64,000 nt of DNA, from NCBI RefSeq assembly GCF_037975245.1, contig NC_092582.1, positions 15,836,077 to 15,900,076 on the forward strand, in the 5' to 3' direction. The notes beneath the pieces were generated by a model. The model was not told where the DNA came from and did no database searches. It worked only from the letters and a program-made list of their open reading frames with translations. The DNA comes from Apostichopus japonicus. Taxonomy: Eukaryota; Echinodermata; Holothuroidea; Aspidochirotida; Stichopodidae. This document shows positions 51,501-63,500 of this stretch, in pieces (position 1 is the stretch's first letter; every line of letters begins with the position of its first letter). Both the position numbers and the translations under genes were made by a program.

Positions 51501-54500
51501 TTGATTACATTTTCAGCAATGTTGTACTTACAAATATTTGATTTGGTACAATTTAAAATGAAGTGAAACATAATGGTGGTGGTTATGGCAAGCCATATGT
51601 GCAAAAATTTGATAAACCGAGTTTATCACCGATAAACTCTTTTTTTCGATCGACAACCTCAGTTTATCGAGCAAAAAGCAGGGTTACCTCAATAAACTAA
51701 GATTATTGGCGATAAACCATGGAAACTTTGTTTCTCGCTCGATAAACTAAGTTTATCGATAATCTCTGTTGATCGATAAACTGAGTTTATCGATAAACTG
51801 AGTTTATCGATAAACTCGATTTATCGCTTGATAAACCAAGTTTATCGAATTGGATATGCAATAATTCGAAAAAACTTGGTTTAAAAGTTACTTTAAAAGT
51901 TACTATAAATTTCACGTTAATAAAATACATTGTGGTTTGGTATGGTCCATGTATAGTACAGCAGAATATACTGTAGTATAACATAGGAAGCTGGATTCAG
52001 ATTTTTCAGATGCAGTAAGTATCGACGCTTCTAAATGCCCTGACCAGAGAGTTTTGGGTTATTTATTGGTTGAGCATTCTTCCCTCAAAATACCAACACT
52101 CACTTATACTATGAGTGGAATGATAACGTAAGTGGTACATCTGAAAATTTGACACTTTGATGAAGTATGAAATACGTTTTTAACCAAAATCTCAGCAACA
52201 AACCTATTAGGTATTTTTTTCCTGAACTGTTTTCTTTTCTGTACTTTTAGTGAAGATGTCTTAACCACTTTGGTGGGAAAAGAGGAGGTTGACGCAGGAT
52301 CGATGGACTCCCATGGAGACGAAACCCAAATTGAAGCACCCGCCTATGCGGAGGAAAACATCAGCGACGGAGAGACGGCAAAAGACCACCAGGAGGCTGA
52401 AGAGGAAGTTGCAATGAAAGACGAGGATGGGTTACAGGTGGAGGAAGGAAACATCACTTCCGAAGATCTCAAGGAGGTTGAAAAACCTGAAGGGACAGAG
52501 CCGGTCCTACTGGAGGATGAAAAAAAGGAGCAGGAGGAGGAGGAGAAGAAGGAAGAGAAGGAGGATGGAGAGGGTGTCGGAGAAGGTGATGGAGAAGAAG
52601 ATAAAGAGGAAGATGACATCATCCCAGAACCGATTCCTTCTTTCGATGAGTGGAAGGAAAAGATGCTACAGAAGGCGTTGGAAGAACAAGAAAAGTTGTA
52701 CGGTAAAGGAAAGCAATTTTTAGAGAATCTTCCATTACTCCCCGAAACTGAAAATCCCATTACAAATAGTTCAGCAGTTTGACAGGTCAACTTTTATTAT
52801 CTCGAATTATAAAGTAGAAGTTGAAGTTTTGGAATTTTTGTACTTTGCTCATTTGCATGTGATTAATACTAAATATGAAAAGGTACCTGTTAATTAAGAA
52901 CTAATTGAAAAGAGCAAAAACAAATACTTGGCTAACTGTAATCTTTCCAATCAGATTTAAGAAAGTTCATGCAAGGCATTAACCTGTTATTGAAACAAGT
53001 GAAAACTGACTGGGAAATTCTGAACCGTTTTGAAAAAGAGAGCACAAAAACAAATTTGGCTAATAATCTTCCGATCAGATTTAAACAAAGTACCCACCCA
53101 CCCCATTAACCTTCATTTGGTGGAAGCGTTAATAACAGTGTCCAAGGTTGATCAATATTTAGCTGTCCCTTTTGTGTTTAGTCTAATTCGGCTCGGTATA
53201 ATTCACAGAGCAAGAGCAAATGTGAAGGCCCGGTGCGGCCTTTAGAATGTCCATCCAACAGTCGTTAGGTTGGTCACGGTTCATCACGGTTCAAATCACT
53301 CATCGAGAACCAGATTCTCTCGATAGGTTCCAAATCGCTGCCATCCAGTTTTGTTGAGAGGGAGCCTTCCGTGGATTTGGTTCTGCTCTTTTCAAAATTG
53401 TTTTGAAACAAATTTGTTCACCATATAGCTGACTTCAGGGTTGATGGATGAATGGGGTGGCATTCAATCTCCCTCAGTATTTTGAGAAATGGTCAGATGG
53501 TGAGGTACTCACTCGTCCACAGGATGAGGATGTTAACTGACGGCGGTCCCCGGAGCATCAATTCTCTGAAGACTCATCGAAAGGAGAAGGTTTGGTATAA
53601 GCCATTGTTCATCCATGATCATCACACGGATCGGGAACTTCCTAACCCTTGTTAAAGTTAATAAGCTCGACTATAGTCCTACTTCAATGAGTGCAGTGAT
53701 GCAGTCTGTTCCTAAATTTGCTTTGCTTTTGTTCTGCTATGTGTGTGTGTCTGTTTTTTTTATTTAAATTATTTTTTATGTAAATATTCGACAGGAAGTC
53801 GGAACGACATTCCGTCGCTGCGACATCGTCAGTTCGTTCTCAAAGACAGCAAGAATTACGCATCCTCAGATTGCGGCGCTAAGATCCTGAGTGCCAACGA
53901 CGAAGCTCAGAAACCGAACCTCGTTCTCAATTTCAACCGTGACGAATACATGATTAATCCATGTTCTGCAAATATATGGTAAGTTGTTGTTGAAATTGTT
54001 GGAGAAAAAGCAAGTTTTTATTTTTGGTCATCGTTTGAGCTGCCAAGTAGCACATTTTTCGTCTACATTTAGTGTGCAAGTTGCATGTGAGGGTGACATG
54101 GACCGAGTTAAACTCGTATGACAGAGATGCTATCGAAAAAAAAAAAGAACCTTCCAAAAGCTATGGAAAGGGCTTGTTATGTGTAGGCAAGTAACTATAC
54201 TAAATGCTGTCCAATTGGCTGGTGTGTGTGTGTGCATGATTTTTAGTCTAACTGAGGACTTGAACAAGAGAATTCCAAGTCCTCAGACATCATTTGAAAA
54301 GAATCACCATGTCCTCAGAAGAATTCTAGTGTTATGGGGTATTTGTTCAGGTTAGGGTACGTGGACTTGAACAATGGAAAAAACAATGTAAACCACACCT
54401 GCTAGTGTGCACTTGTTTTGTATTCTGACCGAGGACTTGAACAAAAGAATTCCAGGTCCTCGGATGTGATTTCTAAAGAATCACCACGTCCTCAAAAGAA

Positions 54501-57500
54501 TTCTATTGTTATGGGGTATTGTTAAGGTTAGGGTACGTGGATTTGAACAATGGGAGAAACAATGGGATCCTCAGTCAGAATGTAAAACACACCTGCTTGC
54601 GTGTGTATGTGAGTCCCTAGCTTGTAAACACGATATTTCATCGCGGAGAATGTTGACAACATCATTATACCTAGCCTGTGGTACACAAGTCCAAACTGAG
54701 AACAAGCAACCTATAGCTATTTTTGGAGTTGAAGGTTTATTTTAGGTAAAACCAGATGTTGAATCCTTATGAATATGATGAAACTAAAAGAAAAGTAATT
54801 TTGTTGAACATTTGAAGCTAAGAATGGGCAAAGCTTGAAAAGCAGGTTTGATATTTTACATTTTGAAATACTCTCACACAAAAAAATGTGAGAAGGAATA
54901 ATGAAGCCTGCAGACTTTCTGTTTCTTAACATGTTTTTTGATGCTCTCATACGTTTCTTAGGCAGGACTTTTGCCTATGAATAACTTTTGCTTGCAATTT
55001 TTTCCTCGAATTTTGATATGCTTCTTAAATATAGTTGTTTTATTCGCCCTGGCAGGTTTATCGTTGAACTTTGTGAACCGATTCAGATTAAACTCCTCGA
55101 AATTGCTAACCTGGAGTTGTTCTCGTCCGTTCCAGAGAGTTTCCGTGTTTACACGAGTGACAGGTAATTCCGTGACATGTTTATAACGACGTTTGCATGT
55201 GGGGCTCACTCTTCTAAAACTGAAAAGCATATTTTAACGAGTGCTCAGATGTTTATCACTTCTCTCAGTGTTGTGTAGTCATATTTGTCAACTGACAAGT
55301 GATTTATTGTTTAAAAAAAATATCCAGTAATAATTAATTAATTAATTAGCTCAAACTGAAGTTTTTTTAGGCAATGGGTCAAAAAGAACAGCTGCAGCAG
55401 TTGCAAAATCCTCTGCAGCAAGGCTGAATAAATATCACACAATGCCTATTGTTTGAAGTACAGAGCACCAGAAAACCTCCCACACAGCCTAGCTGGCAGG
55501 TATGCAATAGTCCCCTCCCCCTACCCTCCCCGAGCATCTGACTTTCAACATTAGTGATTTAATTAACCCTGAATGACACATCCCTTAATAGATTATATTG
55601 TTATCTGTAAATATCTGTAAATATTTTGTGTACAAATTCATAGCATTTTGAACCCTTAATGAGACAGACATAATAAATTCACCGAACAACATTTGGTGTT
55701 AGGACCAAGGTACTTAGAAAGGTTTGTAGATCGTTGTTTGATCACTTTTTTTTACCGAGACTGAAATATCCCTTTAATTGGTTGGTTACACTAGTATAAG
55801 CTATCATGGTAAACTTCACAGCAGACAATTTGGAGTTTTCTACCTCCGTTTAGTTTACGGCTCCTGTTATTTTATTAAACCCTTGTTTACACCAGGAAAT
55901 GGATTGCAGGGCAGGATGGATGGCACATGTTTTTTCACAAGTGTGTTTGTTCCCATTTCTTATTCTGTTTGTTGACTCGTCCTTGAAATGTGATATATTT
56001 TTAATGTTTGCATTACACTGTCAAAATATGCTCTGTATTGAAAACATCATCAAATGTCAATATTTTGAAAATGACTTGTAAAAAAAAATTTTTAAAAATG
56101 CTGTGGCCGTGATGTGTCATCCTGATGTTACCAGATACATTATGAAAATTTATTTCACTATTTAACCCGTAAAAACAAAATCCATCCTTTTTGCCACAAA
56201 ACCAACTGGGTGTGGGTGTAGCTTAGTTGTGTGGAAGTTATACATTAGTGATTTTCAACAGTCAAGTTCTGTGATAGAGAATCCCCATGTTTAATGTAGG
56301 CTTACGTTTCGTTCTCCTTCATGAGGGTAGTAGAAATGGATGACAAAATATTGATGAATATTTCTTGTATATTTTTATCATTTTTGCCATGAAAATTTGT
56401 GAAGGACTAATGTATTCACCAATACCGGGAAGTATGTAGCAAAAAATGTTGAATGTGACAAATGCATTCAGTTTCCTCCAACTCCCATCAAATTATTCAA
56501 AAGAAAAAATCTTTCTGAAGAAATGAATTGAGGTCATGAAAATGACAACCAAAAAACTTGCTAACTTCAATGAATTATCTAGCAACGTTGTCAAGGAAAA
56601 TAGTGACTAGAACATTTTTTGACTTACTCTAGAACAATCTTTTGCATATGTATGAATATTTTTCTGCACCAAATTTGCATAATCAGTTTCTTCAAACTGT
56701 TACCAAAATATTCCTGAAAAGGAATCTTTCTGTAGAAATTCTTTCATGCAGGTGATGACTGATGTTCATTTCCAACCGTTGTAAGTTCATTTCGGTGACC
56801 TATTCAGAGAGGAAACGCTAACTTCTTTCTGCAATCTCTTCCGTCCGCTAGGTTTCCGGCTCGCGAGTGGCGACTCCTCGGCACTCTGTACGCCAGGGAG
56901 GAGAGGAATCTTCAGAGTTTCTTAATCGATGAACATCTGTTTACCAAATTTGTGAAGATCGAGCTGTTGACGTTTTTTGGCAAAGAACACTATTGTCCGC
57001 TCACAGTCGTAAGGTACAATTTACACACTTGGATAATTTTACTTTTAACTTTAATTACACTTAAAAGTCATGTGCATATCCCGCCCCCTCCACCCACCCA
57101 TGTCCCCGCTTCTTCCCTCCCCAAATCAGGGGCGGAGCGCCCATACAGTCAGGGCGGGCAGATGCCCCCCCTGACAGACTCCAATGGACTGCTGGCGCCC
57201 TTTTCAGCTTTTACCACTTTTCACTTCTTAGAAATTATTGACTTTTTATTGTGCTCTCATCTACCTATTGACATTTGTCACGTTTTGTTGGTGTAATTTT
57301 CTGTCAAAATGCTCTAACGGCGGTCTTTAATTTATTAGCACTTCCGTTGTATTCATATTTATTCTTCGTTTATCTGCAAATTAGCAAGGCCTGGAAAGGG
57401 TCATTTCCGGCGATCTAGGGAGTATCTTTACTCAAAACATTTCTGTAAGCTCCGCGCAAACCTGTGGTGGCGCTACGCTTAGATATTGTCGAAAGCGCCC

Positions 57501-60500
57501 CTACAGACCATTCTCGCCCACCCTGACCAATACCCCTAGCTCCGCCACTGCCCCAAATATGCTAGAAAAAGAAAAAGAAAACAGAGAACAATTTCAGGTG
57601 GTGTCGAGTGGGTTACCCTAGGTTCACCGTTACAATCTCCTATGAGCACAGACAGGAAGTCTTCCTACTTTAACACTTCTCAGAAAGATTTACTAACAGT
57701 TTCTATATACTAGCCTAAACGTAATGCATAATAATAATAATAATAATAAACTTTTCCCAACCTCTAAGTTCCAGTGGGCAGTTGAAGGATAACACTTTGA
57801 CCTTCACAGTAATCTGGCTCTACAACAGAAACCTTACACCTTGTCTCTGCATCTAACATCTATCTACACAGATCTCTGCTTGAAAGTAGTTCAAAAACCT
57901 ATATACCTTATTTTGCTCCAATAGAATATTCGGGACCAGTATGGACGAGGAGATAGATTCTGAAGAACCAGAGACGGGTGAGTACCACAGGAATGCATGA
58001 TAAGTACCATCGGAGTACCATAGGAATGCATGATAAGTACTATCGGAGTACCACAGGAATGCATGATAAGTACTATGGGAGTACCACAGAAATACATGAT
58101 AAAAGTACCATTGGAGTACCTCAGGAATGCATGATAAGTACTATTGGAGTACCATGGGAATGCATGATAAATACCATCGGAGTACCATGGGAATGCATGA
58201 TAAGTACTATCAGAGTACCATGGAAATGCATGATAAATACCATTGGAGTACCACAGGAATACATGGGTAGCATTGAAGTTTTGTATATTGAATACCATTG
58301 GAGTAAATGATTAGTTCCATTGAACTAGGTCATTGATGTACACAATAAATTATACATATGTACCACTGGAGTATGTGAGTATGATTGGAATATATTAAGA
58401 GTACCACATTGGAGTACATGATTTATTCCATTTCGCATAAACCCTCTGATATACGCTGGAGTACATATGTACCACTGGCATACATCGGTATGATTGAAAC
58501 ATGTTAAGAGTGGCTTTGTCATAGTACATGATTACTTCTAGAGCATTTGTGTACCTGGTTGGTACTAATGGAACACAGTGCATATCATTGGAGTACACAA
58601 GTTAATGGTGGAGTACATGTCTGTGAATCCATTATAATGTCATGAACACTGTCAGAGTACTTATATGCCATTAGAGTACAGGATAAATACCAATTGATTA
58701 CATCAGAGTACATCTCTATGATTTGGTATAGAAAATGAATCTTTTGGTTTAAAATAATTACCATTAGAGTACATACATAACGTAACCCCACTTGAGGGTC
58801 AAGACTGTGTGATTGGCATATATAATGAGTACTGTTAGAGTACATAATGAGTGTTGCATGTTTTGTATCATTTTGAAGTGAAAAGTGATATTTGTAATAT
58901 ATATATTTTTTTGGCACGCTTCCAGCAGTACTGCCGCCTAATCCCACCCCTCTGGCAGCTGATTTGAAAGAGAATGGAATCCTGGACCATGCTAAGGATG
59001 CAGTCATCAGTTTTGTGAAGAATGCTGCAAAGGCATTCACCAGTGAAAAGAAAGATCAGGACTGTGAAGGTAACATAGGATTTGTCATGTTAGGCTAAAA
59101 GTTAAAAACCTAGCTTTACCTATTGCACACTTTAATGTGAATTAGTTCCTAAAAAAGAGCTTTGTATAAAGTATTTTGATATTTACATACCGAAATTAAC
59201 CATAACTTTATTACATATTTGACATACGGTAACTGAATTTACAGAAGCTCATTACACTTCGTATTACCAAATTCATTCAAACAGCTATTACAATCTTCGA
59301 TACAAACGTCACAAATATGTCTTCTCACTCAAACTGGGCAGTCAGTGTTTAATTTATAGCCATATCATTGCATGGGAAAATTTATAAACTTCTGTCTGTA
59401 TGCAAATTAGGCTAGGCCCTAACTAATCCTAACCAGAAAGTGTGGTAGGCTTTTTTGAGAGGTATTAATATTCATGCCATATGTTACACAGAAGCAAGAT
59501 GCAACCAATAGGTAAGTATCAAAGGTTTTGCTGGACAGAATTGTAATATTGTAAACTAAACCAGCTGCTTTCAAGGTTTTATCAAATGCTTTTTTTTCTC
59601 TGTTTTGGCAGGAGAGGATTGCGAAAGAGTTGTTCCTGACGAGGTGGCTCCAACACCAGTAACGGAATGCTGGAATGGTGACCTGTTAGTAGTTTTCAAA
59701 CAAACTCAGTATTTTGCAAGAGTTTCAATGTTGCATTCAAATTTGCAGATCATGAAGTATAAGGCAATGAAAAGCAATGTTTAACCAGAGTATTTCATGT
59801 CCACAAAGAGAAGATGTGTGTTGTCATGATTTGATATCCTGTGAAGAGAGTGTTTGAGTGGTATGACTGAATTGTGAAATATCACATGCTAAGCGCTGAA
59901 ATAAGTATGTAGTGGTATGACTGAATTGTGATGTTCTGTGTAATGTGCTGACATAAGTATGTAGTGGTATGACTGAATTGTGAAATACTGTGTGCTATGT
60001 GCTGACATTGGTATATAGTGATGTGACTGAATTGTGATGTTCTGTGTAGCGAGCTGACATAGCTATGTATTGGTATTACTTAATTGTGATGTTCTGTGAG
60101 CTATGTGCTGACATTAGCATATAATGATGTGACTGAATTGTGAAATACTGTGAGCTATGTACTGACATTAGTACATAGTGATGTGATTGAATTGTGATGT
60201 TCTGTGTAAAAGTGCTGACATTAACTATATAGTGGTATGACTGAATTGTGAAATACTGTGTGCTATGTGCTGACATTAGTATATAGTGTTGTGACTGAAT
60301 TGTAATGTTCTGTGTAAAGTGCTGATGTAAGCATGTAGTGATATAACTGAATTGTGAATTACTGTGTATGCTTTTGACATTAATATCAAATGTTATGACT
60401 AGTTTGTGAAAGACTTTGTGAATGGTTGGTATGTTCACATATGTATAATTTGTAAAATATAAGGATTAATGTAAAAGAAAATGCCTGAAATTTGTAGCAC

Positions 60501-63500
60501 TTTGTAGTTTTACAGGGAAGGACTCAAGAGATTAAGGCACTCCGATTAAAATCAAACACCAAAATTCTTATAAAGTTCATCTCACTTTGATTTCATCCAC
60601 AGGACTACATCCATGCCAGATGTCGAGCAAGCCATCCTGGATTCGGGTGCTTCAGTTTGTTTCAATCCCTGCGACGATTTGGAATCCGAGGACTTCCTTC
60701 GTGTGTGCGCAGCTGCCGTTTGCCACGTGCAGGACTACTGGAGAATCTTCCCAAATTGTTGTCTGCTGGTGCTAGCGCAAACCACACTGCACCTCTGCTG
60801 TAGTATAAGTAACTGTTACCTCACAGGCTCCTCAACCAGGGACGTCTCCGTAGGCAACGCCAAGGGAGAAACTCCGACTGGAGGCGTCGCCGAAGTTCCT
60901 CTTTTGGAGGTCATTCCACTAGAAACTATTCCCTCCACTGGTCATTTGATTATTTCCAACCTTGAACGGGGCAGACCGGTGGTGTTTTCCTCAAATCTGC
61001 TGCTCCCGTCCATGTCCGAGACGGAGTCGACGGTGAGTTCCAGTCCCATGCCAGCTAACACAGTACCACCTGCCCCGGTCTTCAGCACACCGGTATCTGC
61101 AGCTGAAACAATTTCACAAGCTCAGCTCAAAGACAGTGCACAGGAGCAGCACAATGTACAGAGAACAATAGCTCCTACACCTTCATTTAAAGGAAGCAAA
61201 GAAGTGGATGTTGAAATAAGTTCTCCATCGACTCAGTTGCCCTCTGTTGTCGGCACCAGCTCAAGCATGGAGGGTACAGATAAAAACCTCCCTACCTCTG
61301 AGGCAACCCCGACGACAATCCCAGCGTCATTGTCGTCCTCAGTAGGAACTCCAGGGCAAGGGTCAGAATCGCCCCCAGGAGAAGCAGCCTCATCTGATTT
61401 TCTCCATGCATCAGTGACGTCGGAGGAGAAGGAAGATGAGGCAGAAGTCCCGGAGAAGTTAGAGGAGACTGCAAAGAAGACGGACAAAGTGCCGAAGGTT
61501 GACGAGACTCCGTCCTCGGATGGAACTGCGAAACAAGAAGGTAAAGTCACAGATCCCGGGGCCAAAGGAGATTCTGCCCCCACTACTACTACAGAAACGG
61601 AGGTCAAAGTTGACGAAAACGAATCGAAAACCGATTCGGCGACCGCCAAAGCAACCGAATCTATCCAACCGCAGAAGGCGACGGAGCCGAGTCATGGTAA
61701 TGGTGGGGGCGCCCACGTAGGGATATCAAACTACGGCGCGCAGAAGGACTCGGTGTTTATGAGGCTCAATAATCGCATCAAGTCTCTGGAGCTGAACTTG
61801 TCTCTGAGCAGCAAGTACCTGGAAGAGCTCAGTAAGAGGTAAGTTCATCAAGTTTCTTCTTGTTGTTTTTTCTCTCTCTTTTCTTTCTTTTGAGAGTACA
61901 TTGAATTTACTACAATTCATTGAATGCATCTGTTCAGTTATGTGGAAAGATTTAGCAGTGAGCACCTAGAAAATGATTGCTTTTTGTGTAGGGGTCAGAG
62001 GTCATTGAAGGTCAATAGAGGCCAAAACTTTGTATAAATATTGTTTTGCAGTATACTGGGAAGGTTTTCATTGAAACTGTGGCTAGGAATCACAAACCCT
62101 TCTGGCTTTCTGGTTCCTGGAGTTACTTGCAAGAGGTTTTTTTATAATTTTTTTTTTTTCAATACTTGGCCAGATTTCTTTATGGTTGGAATGTTTGTGC
62201 ATGAAGTGAGTAAGTCCCGCCTGTGTGTAACAAAGTAGAACCTATCCAAGGATTCCGCCAAGTACATAGCTCGGTGTGAAGGTGTAAGTAGTATACACCA
62301 CACAGAATTGAAGCCTGGAGAATTGCGATGTAAATTTATTTTTTGGGGGGGGGGGTGTAACAGCAATTTTGTTGAATACAATGGTGTCTAAAAGTTCTGC
62401 TTGCTGCTGTGTTGGTTTTTTATATAACATTTGATGAGGTGTCTGTAATGGAATTTGTAAAGCAATCTGGCCATTATGAGACATCTGCAGATGTTTAGAG
62501 ACAAGTTTTATCATATTTAAGTACTTTCTTTTTTTCTTTCTTTGTTATAGCTACAAGAAACAGATGGAAGAAATGCAGAAGTCATTTAATAAGACAGTTA
62601 CTACTCTAACTGAGAAGGTAGTAAAATCACAAGAAAAGGTCAGTAAATCCTACCTCAACCACCACCTGCTCGCCCCCCTCCCTCCTCCCCACACACACCC
62701 CAGCCAGAAAACAATCATATTAACTGGCTATATTGCAAAACCAAAACAAATAGAGATGTTTGTACCTTTAACAGACTTTGAAAAAACAGCAGGTTTTTTT
62801 TTTGACATCGATCTTGGTCAATTTTCAGCAGTATAAGTCAGATTACTGTGCAGTTAATTTAGTCTTAAAGGAAGATGAAAGCTTCTAAAATTATGCAGAA
62901 TCGGATCGACCATTGTACATTATTCATCACGAATCTAATATGAAAAGCTAATGTGGGTGGTGAAAATTATTATTAAATCAAAATGGAAAATGATTATATC
63001 TCTTGCTAATTAAGGTGATGAATCTGGGAATAAGTTTTAGTTCATTCAATAGTCAAGATATTTATAGTAATTGTTTTGTAGGTTTGGAAGCTTTTTCGCA
63101 GCCAACGATTTTTGCCAATAACATTTTTTCTAGGTTAAACATTTTCTATCTGTCTGTATACTTTTCATCCCCCACAATATCAAACTATAGGCTTTGCTGT
63201 ATGTGTTAGAGCAAGGGTGGGCAACCATTTTTGAATGAATGGGCCAGATAAAAGGAGTGAAAAATTGACTGGGCCGCACCTAACCAACGACCTGCTGTTG
63301 ATTTCAAACCTTTGATTCCGAGGACTTTCAAGCAATAGGTGTGTGTACTTAATCTGTATTCACAAAAACATAATGTCAATACAGTACAGTTGATAATTAA
63401 TGGGGATAATAGGCCTACCTGACAGCATCATTAGTGCCGATAAATTCTAAGCAGCTAGCTCGTTTTTTGTGATGATGTAAAATAGATTGATTTTTTTTCT

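Larger units (their letters stand above)
50609..52250 (+). other. SUCO intron 5
   Basis: A G-run at 50656, (ATC)n at 51099 and the palindromic cluster at 51605. The rest is AT-rich. Confidence 0.78.
57014..57924 (+). other. SUCO intron 9
   Basis: Nearly half is the hAT-like element 57127-57550; the (AAT)n run is at 57727. Confidence 0.85.

Noticed and set aside
52344-52790. 148-codon Ser-rich minus-strand ORF
   Set aside because: Complement of the Glu/Lys-rich SUCO exon 6.
57891-58310. Repetitive ORFs on both strands
   Set aside because: The 33-bp period is a multiple of three, so stops are avoided in register; intron sequence.
57978-60420. CRISPR-like regular repeats
   Set aside because: Contiguous tandem units without unique spacers, in an animal intron.
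60076-60438. 120-codon minus-strand ORF
   Set aside because: Translation of the 51-57-bp minisatellite.
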